A stretch of DNA of 17,153 nucleotides from Chromobacteriaceae bacterium (GTDB lineage: Bacteria > Pseudomonadota > Gammaproteobacteria > Burkholderiales > Aquaspirillaceae). The stretch is taken from positions 1 through 17,153 of the forward strand of contig JASLDQ010000217.1 of assembly GCA_030151505.1 (NCBI GenBank), read 5' to 3'. How positions within the stretch are numbered: the first letter of the stretch is position 1; the number at the start of each line of letters is the position of its first letter. The position numbers and the translations under genes are program-made. Under the pieces are notes generated by a model. The model saw only the letters and a program-made list of their open reading frames with translations, was not told the origin of the DNA and did no database searches. This document shows, piece by piece, positions 7,868 to 13,942 of this stretch.

Positions 7868-8119
7868 ATGCAACTGAACCTGCTTTATTTCGCCCGCCTG
7901 CGCGACGCATTCGGCCTGTCGCAGGAGCAACTGGATTTCGACGGCCGCACCGTGGCCGACCTGCTGGCACAGCTGGCCGACCGCGGCGGCGACTGGAGCG
8001 AGGAGCTGGCCGCCGGCCGGCCTTTCCGCGTTGCAGTCAACCAGCAGCTGGCCAAGCCGGACACCCCGCTGGCCGACGGCAACGAAGTGGCCATCTTCCC
8101 GCCCGTGACCGGAGGCTGA
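7868..8119 (+). CDS. moaD: Molybdopterin synthase small subunit MoaD
   Basis: An 83-residue ubiquitin-fold sulfur carrier. Its C-terminal Gly-Gly is thiocarboxylated and donates sulfur to precursor Z (cPMP) in molybdopterin synthase, together with MoaE. Visible features: LNLLYFARLRDAFG at the start, a central TVADLLAQL helix, NQQLA, and the conserved end DGNEVAIFPPVTGG with the essential terminal Gly-Gly intact. An upstream in-frame ATG at 7793 is rejected because AAGGA precedes 7868 and the protein then begins at the conserved first strand. It is followed one base later by moaE. No promoter could be assigned with confidence in the 120 bases after the fba terminator. Confidence 0.93.
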   Translation: MQLNLLYFARLRDAFGLSQEQLDFDGRTVADLLAQLADRGGDWSEELAAGRPFRVAVNQQLAKPDTPLADGNEVAIFPPVTGG

Positions 8120-8120
8120 G

Positions 8121-8588
8121 ATGCAGCCGCTCATCCAGATACAAACCGGCGACTTCGACCCCGGCGCCGAAATCGCCCGCCTGTCCGGTGACCCGGCCAG
8201 CGGCGCGGTCGCCAGCTTCGTCGGGCTGGTGCGCAGACACGGCGACCGGCCCGACGTGGCGGCGCTGGAGCTGGAACACTATCCGGGCATGACCGAGGCG
8301 CTGCTGGCCGACATCGTGGCCACCGCCCACGCCCGCTGGCCGCTGACCGGCTGCACCGTCATCCACCGCGTCGGCCACCTGCCGCTGGGTGCCAATATCG
8401 TGCTGGTAGTGACGGCCAGCGCGCACCGCAACCATGCCTTTTCCGCGTGCGAGTTCATCATGGACTGGCTCAAGACCCAGGCACCGTTCTGGAAGAAGGA
8501 AATCACGGCTGACGGTGTCGCCGTCTGGGTGGAACCCAAAGCCAGCGACGACGCAGCCGCGGCCCGCTGGACAGGCCCAAACCCATGA
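8121..8588 (+). CDS. moaE: Molybdopterin synthase catalytic subunit MoaE
   Basis: The 155-residue large subunit of molybdopterin synthase, which converts cPMP to molybdopterin using the thiocarboxylate of MoaD. Family motifs present: SFVGLVRRHG (32-41), LELEHYPGMTE (49-59), HRVGHLPLG (82-90), SAHRNHAF (100-107), and the active-site stretch MDWLKTQAPFWKKE (114-127) with Lys118 and Lys125/126, equivalent to the catalytic lysines of E. coli MoaE. It starts one base after the moaD stop, with GGAGG supplied by the last codons of moaD. Its own stop overlaps the mobA start as ATGA. Translational coupling across the three genes is likely. Confidence 0.95.
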   Translation: MQPLIQIQTGDFDPGAEIARLSGDPASGAVASFVGLVRRHGDRPDVAALELEHYPGMTEALLADIVATAHARWPLTGCTVIHRVGHLPLGANIVLVVTASAHRNHAFSACEFIMDWLKTQAPFWKKEITADGVAVWVEPKASDDAAAARWTGPNP

Positions 8589-9205
8589 GCGGGGCAGGCC
8601 GGGACTACACCGCGCTGATTCTGGCCGGAGGGCAGGCCACACGCATGGGCGGCGCCGACAAGGGACTGGCGATGCTCAACCGGGCCCCGCTGATCGAATG
8701 GACGCTGGCCGCGCTGGCTGCGCAGTCGGTGCCGCCGGCCAACATCCTCATCAGCGCAAACCGCAATCTGGATACCTACGCCGCCTATGGCCATCCAGTC
8801 CTGCCCGACACGCTGACAGGCTCCCAGGGGCCCCTTGCCGGAATCCTCGCGGCACTGCAATCCACACACTTATCCACAAGCGGAAACCTGCTGGTTTTGC
8901 CCTGTGATGCGGCGCAGCTGCCTGGCGACTTTGCCGCCCGCCTTCTGGCGCGCGCAGAGGCCGGACTCGATGCGGTGAGTGCGGCCGACCCGCAGCATTG
9001 GCACCCGACCCTGATGCTGCTGCACGGTGCCAAACCCGCGTCACTGCTGGATTACCTAGAGTCCGGCCAACGCAGCATCCGTGGCTGGCTGGCCGGCATG
9101 CGGCATGAAACCGTCGGGTTCTCCACACCGTTCGCCAACAGCAACACGCCCGAAGACCTGGCCCGGCTCGCCGCAACACTGCCGACCGGGCCGGTAAAAC
9201 GGTAA
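8585..9205 (+). CDS. mobA: Molybdenum cofactor guanylyltransferase MobA
   Basis: Attaches GMP from GTP to molybdenum-molybdopterin, giving the MGD cofactor of DMSO-reductase-family enzymes such as nitrate reductase and formate dehydrogenase. Length is 206 residues, close to the usual 190-210. The nucleotide-binding signature LILAGGQATRMGGADKGL (11-28) is complete, and GPLAGILAAL (82-91), LPCD with probable metal ligand Asp108, and the C-terminal NTPEDL are in place. After the PCD motif most relatives have a Met/Ser/Thr-Pro pair; here it is Ala-Ala. It overlaps moaE by four bases (ATGA). Two perfect DnaA boxes lie in and just after this gene. No moaA, moaC or moeA is in the window, so the rest of the pathway lies elsewhere. 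Confidence 0.93.
   Translation: MSGAGRDYTALILAGGQATRMGGADKGLAMLNRAPLIEWTLAALAAQSVPPANILISANRNLDTYAAYGHPVLPDTLTGSQGPLAGILAALQSTHLSTSGNLLVLPCDAAQLPGDFAARLLARAEAGLDAVSAADPQHWHPTLMLLHGAKPASLLDYLESGQRSIRGWLAGMRHETVGFSTPFANSNTPEDLARLAATLPTGPVKR
8870..8878 (+). promoter_or_regulatory. DnaA box (perfect), inside mobA
   Basis: TTATCCACA, an exact match to the strongest E. coli-type DnaA box. A weaker 7/9 match (CAATCCACA) begins 12 bp upstream at 8858 in the same orientation. Confidence 0.5.
9119..9127 (+). promoter_or_regulatory. DnaA box-like site, one mismatch
   Basis: TTCTCCACA, 8 of 9 matches to TTATCCACA, same orientation as the two perfect boxes and lying between them within mobA. Confidence 0.3.
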
Positions 9206-9231
9206 ACTCGACCACACGGATTTCCACATTT

Positions 9232-9240
9232 TTATCCACA
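9232..9240 (+). promoter_or_regulatory. DnaA box (perfect) in front of the AIM24-family gene
   Basis: TTATCCACA, exact, in the 48-bp gap between mobA and the next gene. A 7/9 relative (ATTTCCACA) begins 12 bp upstream at 9220, the same spacing as at the box in mobA. Its last base is the first base of the AGGGAG ribosome binding site of the following gene. Confidence 0.5.
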
Positions 9241-9253
9241 GGGAGCAGCCGCC

Positions 9254-10006
9254 ATGGCCATGGATGTGATCGACTTCGAAATCATCGGCGACGACATGCA
9301 GTTCGTCGAAATCGAACTGGACCCGGGCGAGGCCGCCGTGGGCGAAGCCGGCGCCATGATGTACATGCAGGACGGCATCGCCATGGACACGGTGTTCGGC
9401 GACGGCTCGGACAAGCATTCCGGTCTGGTCGGCAAGCTGGTGGGCGCGGGCAAGCGCCTGTTGACCGGGGAAAGCCTGTTCACCACCGTGTTCGTCAACG
9501 AATCGCAGCACAAGCGCAAGGTGGCGTTTGCCGCCGCCCATCCGGGCAAGATCGTGCCGGTTCACCTGCTGGAGCTGGGCGGCGTGCTGTATGCGCAGAA
9601 GGATGCATTCCTGTGCGCGGCCAAGGGCGTCGCGCTGGGCGTGGCGTTCCAGAAGCGGCTGGGGGTCGGCCTGTTCGGCGGCGAAGGCTTCGTGATGCAA
9701 AAGCTGGAGGGCGACGGTTATGTGTTCGTCCACGCCGGCGGCGCGCTGGTGGAAAAACAGCTGGCGGCAGGCGAAAAGCTGCGGGTCGATGCCGGCTGCG
9801 TGGTGGCCTATCAGCCCAGCGTGACGATGGACATCGAGTACGTTGGCCGGATCAAGAGCGCGCTGTTCGGCGGGGAAGGGTTGTTCTTTGCCACGCTGGA
9901 AGGGCCGGGCCATGTCTGGCTGCAGTCGCTGCCGTTCTCCCGGCTGGCCGACCGCATTCTGGCCAATGCACCCAAGCCGGCGGCGGCCAAATCCGACAGC
10001 CAGTAA
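9254..10006 (+). CDS. AIM24 / TIGR00266 family protein of unknown function
   Basis: A 250-residue soluble protein recognised as the AIM24 (TIGR00266) family: beta-rich, with many Gly-containing turns. Examples are [22 protein letters not shown] (about 17-38), [14 protein letters not shown], the repeated [16 protein letters not shown] and [16 protein letters not shown] near 143 and 206, and [15 protein letters not shown] at the C-terminus. Members occur widely in bacteria and archaea, and the yeast homologue is mitochondrial; no enzyme activity is established, so none is given. The start at 9254 is favoured by AGGGAG 8 nt upstream; a second ATG two codons later is possible. It follows mobA by 48 bases and may be read with it. 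It ends at a bidirectional terminator facing aroG. Confidence 0.85.
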   Translation: MAMDVIDFEIIGDDMQFVEIELDPGEAAVGEAGAMMYMQDGIAMDTVFGDGSDKHSGLVGKLVGAGKRLLTGESLFTTVFVNESQHKRKVAFAAAHPGKIVPVHLLELGGVLYAQKDAFLCAAKGVALGVAFQKRLGVGLFGGEGFVMQKLEGDGYVFVHAGGALVEKQLAAGEKLRVDAGCVVAYQPSVTMDIEYVGRIKSALFGGEGLFFATLEGPGHVWLQSLPFSRLADRILANAPKPAAAKSDSQ

Positions 10007-10048
10007 TCCACCATTCGCCGCCGGACCGGGCGAGCGGATATGGCCAAC

Positions 10049-10080
10049 AAAAAACCCGCCGGACAGCCGGCGGGTTTTTT
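10049..10080. terminator. Bidirectional intrinsic terminator between AIM24-family gene and aroG
   Basis: Six A, then CCCGCCGG (10055-10062), loop ACAG, CCGGCGGG (10067-10074), then six T. The symmetrical A-tract and T-tract let it end the AIM24-family transcript on the plus strand and the aroG transcript on the minus strand. Confidence 0.92.
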
Positions 10081-10095
10081 GTTTCACGCGAAACA
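10080..10095. promoter_or_regulatory. parS: parS-like site between terminator and aroG stop
   Basis: TGTTTCACGCGAAACA matches the 16-bp consensus TGTTTCACGTGAAACA at 15 of 16 positions; the mismatch is in the central CACGTG (T to C), a more sensitive position than base 4. It overlaps the last T of the terminator and lies 12 bases beyond the aroG stop codon. Confidence 0.55.
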
Positions 10096-10107
10096 GCGAT
10101 GTGGGGC

Positions 10108-11184
10108 TTACTTGCCGGCCGGCACGCCATTGACCTGCCGGCGGGTGCGCACCGCGTCGGCCAGGGAATGGAGCAGGCTGACGGTATCGTCCCAGCCGAT
10201 GCAGGCGTCGGTGATGCTCTGGCCGTAGTTCAGTTCGCAACCGGGCTTTTGGTCCTGCCGGCCTTCGACCAGGTGAGATTCGACCATCACGCCGAAGATG
10301 TGGCGGTCGCCACCGGCGATCTGGGTCGCCACGTCGGCGCAGACTTCCATCTGGCGCCGGTAATCCTTGCGGCTGTTGGCATGGCTGAAGTCGATCATCA
10401 CCTTCTGCGCCAGTCCCACTGCCGCCAGCTCACCGGCGGCGGCACGGACGTGGTCGGCCGAGTAGTTCGGCTCTTTGCCGCCGCGCAGGATCACGTGGCA
10501 GTCAGGGTTGCCGCCGGTGCCAACAATGGCGGAATGACCGGTCTTGGTAACCGACAGGAAATGGTGCGGCTGGCTGGCGGCGCGGATCGCGTCGATGGCG
10601 ATCTTGAGGTTGCCGTCGGTGCCGTTCTTGAAACCGACCGGGCAGGAGAGGCCGGAAGCCAGCTCGCGGTGGACCTGCGACTCGGTCGTGCGCGCGCCGA
10701 TGGCGCCCCACGAAATCAGGTCGGCGAAGTACTGCGGGGTGATCATGTCGAGGAATTCGGTCGCGGCCGGCATGCCCTGGTTGTTCAGTTCCAGCAGCAG
10801 CTTGCGGGCGATGCGCAGACCCTTGTTGATGTCGTAGGACTCGTTGAGGTCGGGATCGTTGATCAGCCCCTTCCAGCCCACTGTGGTGCGCGGCTTCTCG
10901 AAGTAGACCCGCATGACGATCTGCAGCGCGTCGCCCAGCTCGCGGCGCAGGGGCAGCAGCTTCTGCGCGTACTCGATGGCGGCCCTGGTGTCGTGGATGG
11001 AACAGGGACCGACGATGACCAGCAGGCGGTCATCCTCGTCGCGCAGCAGGCGGCTGATGTCGCGGCGGGCGGTGTAGATCAGCTCGGAAGCGGTTTCGGT
11101 ATTCGGCAGTTCGTACAGGTGGGCGATCGGCGGAAGCAGTTCCTTGATCTCGCGGATTCGTACGTCATCGGTCTGGCGTTGCAT
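10108..11184 (-). CDS. aroG: 3-deoxy-7-phosphoheptulonate (DAHP) synthase, class I alpha
   Basis: Condenses phosphoenolpyruvate and erythrose-4-phosphate, the first step of the shikimate pathway; one substrate is made by the transketolase in this window. Length is 358 residues (E. coli AroG 350). Metal ligands fall at the E. coli positions: Cys61 (GPCS), His268 (DFSHAN), Glu302 and Asp326 (SITDACIGWDD). PEP-binding residues are in EKPRTTVGWKG (96-106) with Arg92 and Lys97, and in GFKNGTDG with Lys186. The N-terminal extension QTDDVRIREIKELLPP is that of feedback-regulated members; the Neisseria meningitidis homologue is mainly Phe-inhibited, but the effector here cannot be read. A longer start at 11253 is rejected because the best promoter lies inside it. 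No clear Shine-Dalgarno precedes 11184. Confidence 0.95.
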   Translation of the reverse strand: MQRQTDDVRIREIKELLPPIAHLYELPNTETASELIYTARRDISRLLRDEDDRLLVIVGPCSIHDTRAAIEYAQKLLPLRRELGDALQIVMRVYFEKPRTTVGWKGLINDPDLNESYDINKGLRIARKLLLELNNQGMPAATEFLDMITPQYFADLISWGAIGARTTESQVHRELASGLSCPVGFKNGTDGNLKIAIDAIRAASQPHHFLSVTKTGHSAIVGTGGNPDCHVILRGGKEPNYSADHVRAAAGELAAVGLAQKVMIDFSHANSRKDYRRQMEVCADVATQIAGGDRHIFGVMVESHLVEGRQDQKPGCELNYGQSITDACIGWDDTVSLLHSLADAVRTRRQVNGVPAGK

Positions 11185-11206
11185 GGCGGCGGCTCGGTCG
11201 GCTGTT

Positions 11207-11219
11207 GTCGCGAAGCGAC
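11207..11219. promoter_or_regulatory. Short palindrome at the predicted aroG transcription start
   Basis: GTCGC-GAA-GCGAC, a perfect inverted repeat lying just downstream of the predicted aroG -10. It could be an operator half-site pair or a hairpin at the 5' end of the message. No known regulator is recognised from it. Confidence 0.2.
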
Positions 11220-11220
11220 G

Positions 11221-11249
11221 AATGTAGCGCGCCTTGCCGCGCTGCGCAA
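11221..11249 (-). promoter_or_regulatory. Sigma-70 type promoter for aroG
   Basis: On the minus strand: TTGCGC (11249-11244), a 17-bp spacer, TACATT (11226-11221). It places transcription start about 30 nt before the aroG ATG at 11184 and after the dksA terminator, giving aroG its own promoter. Confidence 0.45.
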
Positions 11250-11290
11250 ACATGACAGGTAGTTCGAGCTGATTCCGGTGCTGCAACCGC

Positions 11291-11324
11291 ACAAAATGCA
11301 AAAGGCCGCGTCGTGGACGCGGCC
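11291..11324 (-). terminator. Intrinsic terminator of dksA
   Basis: A perfect 9-bp stem, GGCCGCGTC (11304-11312) with GACGCGGCC (11316-11324) and a 3-base loop. On the minus strand it is followed by TTTTGCATTTTG. It starts 21 bases after the dksA stop. Confidence 0.75.
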
Positions 11325-11345
11325 CCAGGTTCAGGCAAAAACCGG

Positions 11346-11762
11346 TCAGTCGGCGTATTGCTTCTTCATCCGCTCGCGGCGCTCCTGCGCTTCGACCGAC
11401 AGGGAAGCGGTCGGGCGGGCCAGCAGGCGCTTGAGGCCGATCGGCTCGCCGGTATCCTCGCAATAGCCGTAGGAACCGTCATCGATTTTCTTGAGGGTCG
11501 ACTGGATTTTCTGCAGCAGCTTGCGCTCGCGGTCGCGGGTGCGCAGTTCGAGGGCGTACTCTTCTTCCAGGGTGGCGCGATCAGCCGGGTCAGGGGTGTT
11601 TTCCTGCTCCTGCAAATGGTTGGTCGTCGCGTTGGCGTTGTTCACTAAATCCTGCTGCATCTGCAACAGCCGCTCACGGAAGAATTCCAAGTGGTCGGCG
11701 TTCATGTAGTCATTCTCGTCGCCGTGCCAGTTGAAAACTTCTTGTTCTGTCAGCTTGGCCAT
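11346..11762 (-). CDS. dksA: RNA polymerase-binding transcription factor DksA, Cys-poor zinc-finger variant
   Basis: Binds the RNA polymerase secondary channel and, with ppGpp, adjusts rRNA, amino-acid and stress promoters. Length is 138 residues. The coiled coil spans about 25-95, its tip carrying PDPADRAT with Asp58 and Asp61, equivalent to the essential E. coli Asp71/Asp74. The zinc-finger region keeps the fold-defining YGYCEDTGEPIGLKRLLARPTA, but the four Zn cysteines read Cys101, Thr104, Ser122, Ala125. It thus probably does not hold zinc through four thiols, as in the zinc-independent DksA2 of Pseudomonas aeruginosa. Start: ATG at 11762 is chosen over the in-frame ATG at 11768 because GGGAG stands 7 nt before 11762 but only one base before 11768. 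It has its own promoter and terminator. Confidence 0.95.
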   Translation of the reverse strand: MAKLTEQEVFNWHGDENDYMNADHLEFFRERLLQMQQDLVNNANATTNHLQEQENTPDPADRATLEEEYALELRTRDRERKLLQKIQSTLKKIDDGSYGYCEDTGEPIGLKRLLARPTASLSVEAQERRERMKKQYAD

Positions 11763-11800
11763 GGTCATTCTCCCAACTCGGTAATGGTCAAACGGGCGGG

Positions 11801-11829
11801 AGATTACCGGCGCGCCCGGGTTTGGGCAA
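11801..11829 (-). promoter_or_regulatory. Putative dksA promoter with GC-rich discriminator
   Basis: On the minus strand: TTGCCC (11829-11824), a 17-bp spacer, TAATCT (11806-11801), then a CCCGCCCG discriminator. Such GC-rich discriminators are typical of promoters inhibited by DksA/ppGpp, so autoregulation is possible. The -10 is a modest match. The rest of the 246-base gap (11763-12014) shows only the hairpin at 11971-11988. Confidence 0.35.
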
Positions 11830-11970
11830 CCGCTTTCACGCCTGGGTCTGATCCGGCCCGAAACCGCAGGCCGCGTCTATCCGGATACCCATGCTCGATC
11901 CCGTCTGATGCAACGACTCTGTATAGATGCGTGCATCCGCGACATCAAGCCCGTCTCGTGTAATGAATAA

Positions 11971-11988
11971 GGGGCGGTCACCCGCCCC
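11971..11988 (-). terminator. Probable terminator of the cytochrome c gene
   Basis: GGGGCGG (11971-11977), loop TCAC, CCGCCCC (11982-11988), about 26 bases after the cytochrome stop on the minus strand, followed there by TTATTCATT. The stem is strong but the U-run is broken, so termination may be partial. Confidence 0.5.
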
Positions 11989-12014
11989 CTCGTGCCGGAG
12001 AAACTCCAGCGGGA

Positions 12015-12320
12015 TTACTTCTGGCTCAGCACCCACTTCACCAGGGTCTTGGCGTCGGCTTCGCTGATGTTGTTGGCCGGCATCGGAACCGGGCCCCACA
12101 CGCCCGCGCCGCCCTTCAGCACCTTCTGGACCAGCTTGGTCTCGGCGCCGGCGTCGCCCTTGTACTTGGCCGCCACATCCTTGTACGACGGACCGACAAT
12201 CTTCTTGTCGATGGCGTGGCACGACATACAGTTCTTTTGCTGGGCCAGCTGGGCGTTGGCGAACACCGGGGCGGACACGACGGTGGCGATGGCAGCGGCA
12301 AGCAGAAGGCTCTTTTTCAT
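12015..12320 (-). CDS. Small periplasmic class I cytochrome c (c551/c552 type)
   Basis: A 101-residue exported haem protein. The Sec signal peptide MKKSLLLAAAIATVVSAPVFANA has a Lys-Lys start, hydrophobic core and Ala-Asn-Ala cleavage site (after residue 23), leaving about 78 residues. The haem site is CMSCH (Cys31, Cys34, His35), and the distal ligand is probably Met80 in GPVPMPANN. The VWGPVPMPAN pattern and C-terminal KTLVKWVLSQ are those of Pseudomonas-type cytochrome c551/c552, soluble electron carriers between the bc1 complex and terminal oxidases or nitrite reductase. The partner here is unknown. AGGA lies about 9 nt before the ATG. It is 84 bases downstream of yggT, a gap without a convincing promoter apart from an isolated TTGACG (12359-12354). 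Confidence 0.9.
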   Translation of the reverse strand: MKKSLLLAAAIATVVSAPVFANAQLAQQKNCMSCHAIDKKIVGPSYKDVAAKYKGDAGAETKLVQKVLKGGAGVWGPVPMPANNISEADAKTLVKWVLSQK

Positions 12321-12404
12321 GAGTACGATTCCTGTTTTGGAAGTGAAAACAACGTCAAGACATCCGCATGAAAGGATATCGGAATCCCCCTCCCTTGGGT
12401 ATGA

Positions 12405-12986
12405 CTACATCGCAAATTGCAGCTGCCCCAACAGGGTCCGTTCCAATACCGCGACAGGCAGCATCAGGATCACTTGCAGCAACAGCAGCAGCACCAGCGG
12501 CGACAAATCCACCCCGCCCACGTTCAGGCGCCTGAACGGTTTGAGGAAAGGGCGGGTGAGGAGTTCCAGAATGGCCGTCAGGGGGTTGTATGGGCTGACC
12601 CAAGACAGAACGGCCTGCACGATCACCGACCCCATCAACAGGTGCACGGACGCGCGGAACACCTCCAGAACGGCCAGCAAGACCACCCCCAGCCAGCTTT
12701 GCGGCGCCAGCAGGTTGTAAGGTACCGGCGCGAGCCAGAGCATCAGCACGATGGCCAGCAGCGACACCAGCCACGCCAGCACCATCGTGGCACTGTCATA
12801 GGCGCGGAAGCTCGGCACCACGCGGCGCAGGGGCAGCACAGCGAAGTTGGTCAGCTTCACGACGAATTGCGCCAGCGGATGGGCAAACGACGCGCGCACG
12901 ACTTGCAGATAGAAGCGCAGCAGCAGCACCAGCACGAACAGGTCGGCGCACGTCTTGATCAGGAAACGCAAGGTGTCGAGCAGCAT
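12405..12986 (-). CDS. yggT: YggT family integral membrane protein
   Basis: A 193-residue inner-membrane protein with two copies of the YGGT unit, each a pair of hydrophobic segments. The first copy is about residues 8-100 with LLRFYLQ, FVVKLTNFAVLPLRRVVPSF; the second is about 105-190 with VIVQAVLSWVSPYNPLTAILELLTRPFLKPFRRL. The PxxxPxRR-like pattern repeated after each unit is the family hallmark. The YggT family is linked by genetics to osmotic tolerance and is often found beside proC and yggS; its molecular role is not settled. It begins 3 bases after the proC stop, so translation is probably coupled. The gene stops with TAG. Confidence 0.9.
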   Translation of the reverse strand: MLLDTLRFLIKTCADLFVLVLLLRFYLQVVRASFAHPLAQFVVKLTNFAVLPLRRVVPSFRAYDSATMVLAWLVSLLAIVLMLWLAPVPYNLLAPQSWLGVVLLAVLEVFRASVHLLMGSVIVQAVLSWVSPYNPLTAILELLTRPFLKPFRRLNVGGVDLSPLVLLLLLQVILMLPVAVLERTLLGQLQFAM

Positions 12987-12989
12987 GGC

Positions 12990-13796
12990 TCAGTCCCGTC
13001 CCATTTCTTCACCCATCTCCACCGAGCGGGCCCGGCAGTCGCGCGCGCCGGCCAGAACCGCCGCGGCCACACCTTCGGCGTCGAAGCGGGCAATGGCCCG
13101 CTCGGTTGTTCCGCCCTTGGACATCACTTTCTGCTTCAGCACGCCGGCCGGCTCGCCGCTGTGGCGGGCGAGCGCCACGGCGCCCTCGAAGGTCGACAGC
13201 GCCAGCTCGCGCGCGGTGTCGGCATCGAAACCGACATCGCGCGCGGCGGCTTCCAGCGCCTCGATGAAATAGAACACATAGGCCGGACCGCTGCCGGACA
13301 CGGCGGTGATGTCGTCGATGCCGCTCTCGGTATCGAGCCACAGGGTCGTGCCCACCGCGCGCATGATGGTTTCGGCGGCGGCGCGGTCATCGGCCGTTAC
13401 GCCCGCGTCGGCATACAGGCCGGAGACACCCTTGCCCACCATGGCCGGCGTGTTCGGCATCACCCGCACGATGCGCGTGCTGCCGCCCAGCCAGCGCGAC
13501 AGCACCGCGATCCCGATGCCGGCGGCAATCGAGATGACCAGGGCCCCGTTCAGACGCGGTGCCAGCGCCGTGCATACATCGCGCAGCTGCTGCGGCTTGA
13601 CCGCCAGCACGACGATGTCGGCAGCCGACAGACGGACGGGCAGGGCCTCCAGACCGGTGACGCCGAAGCGGGCGCTCAGGTCTGCGCGCTTGCCGGCGCC
13701 GGGTTCGACCACGGCGATACGGGTATCCGGCAACCGGTACAGGCCGCCGATGATGGCAGAGGCCATATTGCCGCCGCCGATGAAAGTAATCTGCAT
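12990..13796 (-). CDS. proC: Pyrroline-5-carboxylate reductase
   Basis: Last step of proline synthesis: NAD(P)H-dependent reduction of 1-pyrroline-5-carboxylate. Length is 268 residues, typical for the family. The Rossmann motif IGGGNMASAIIGGL is at residues 6-19, AVKPQQL about 65-71, the central MPNTPAMVGKG about 114-124, and VSGSGPAYVFYFIEAL about 157-172. The C-terminal P5CR signature MSKGGTTERAI is near 224-234. The start at 13796 puts the Met directly before the first strand as in relatives; an upstream ATG at 13832 would add 12 unlikely residues. The only Shine-Dalgarno-like sequence (AAGG) is about 12 nt away. Gene order yggS-proC-yggT is widely conserved. Confidence 0.95.
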   Translation of the reverse strand: MQITFIGGGNMASAIIGGLYRLPDTRIAVVEPGAGKRADLSARFGVTGLEALPVRLSAADIVVLAVKPQQLRDVCTALAPRLNGALVISIAAGIGIAVLSRWLGGSTRIVRVMPNTPAMVGKGVSGLYADAGVTADDRAAAETIMRAVGTTLWLDTESGIDDITAVSGSGPAYVFYFIEALEAAARDVGFDADTARELALSTFEGAVALARHSGEPAGVLKQKVMSKGGTTERAIARFDAEGVAAAVLAGARDCRARSVEMGEEMGRD

Positions 13797-13909
13797 AGAA
13801 ATGGATAGCCTTGTTGGAATGGAATAAAGCATACGTCGTCTCGCAGTAGGCCCGCCTTAACGCCGCTGGCAACCTCCGCCTGCGGGCCAGCCGCATGGGC
13901 TGGCGACAA

Positions 13910-13942
13910 GGCCGCCATCACCGCGGAAACCGGTGGGCGGCC
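13910..13942 (-). other. Strong nested hairpin directly after yggS
   Basis: GGCCGCC (13910-13916) pairs with GGCGGCC (13936-13942) and encloses CACCG (13919-13923) with CGGTG (13931-13935), leaving a two-base bulge. It begins at the base next to the yggS stop and lacks a U-run on the minus strand. A second stem, GCCAGCC/GGCTGGC (13886-13904), follows. These fill most of the 146-base yggS-proC gap. Confidence 0.4.

Noticed and set aside
5765..8134. A 789-codon open frame on the minus strand across pgk end, lysE, fba and moaD
   Set aside because: It is antisense to well-recognised genes, is low in complexity, has no family resemblance and arises from the GC-rich third-position pattern.
9180..9260. 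A full replication origin at the DnaA boxes
   Set aside because: There is no AT-rich unwinding region beyond a short T-run, no dnaA/dnaN neighbour and too few boxes; an origin-proximal auxiliary site is the most that can be claimed.
11185..11253. Longer AroG beginning at 11253
   Set aside because: No Shine-Dalgarno, 23 extra residues unlike the family, and the best promoter lies inside the extension.
9613..11262. A 549-codon plus-strand frame across the AIM24-family gene and aroG
   Set aside because: It runs out of frame through one gene and antisense through another, and crosses a strong bidirectional terminator.
11763..11768. DksA beginning at the first ATG (11768)
   Set aside because: GGGAG would be only one base from that codon; spacing fits the second ATG at 11762.
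12417..13808. A 463-codon plus-strand frame opposite yggT and proC
   Set aside because: Gln/His/Arg-rich shadow translation of two clear genes; no start signal or recognisable domain.
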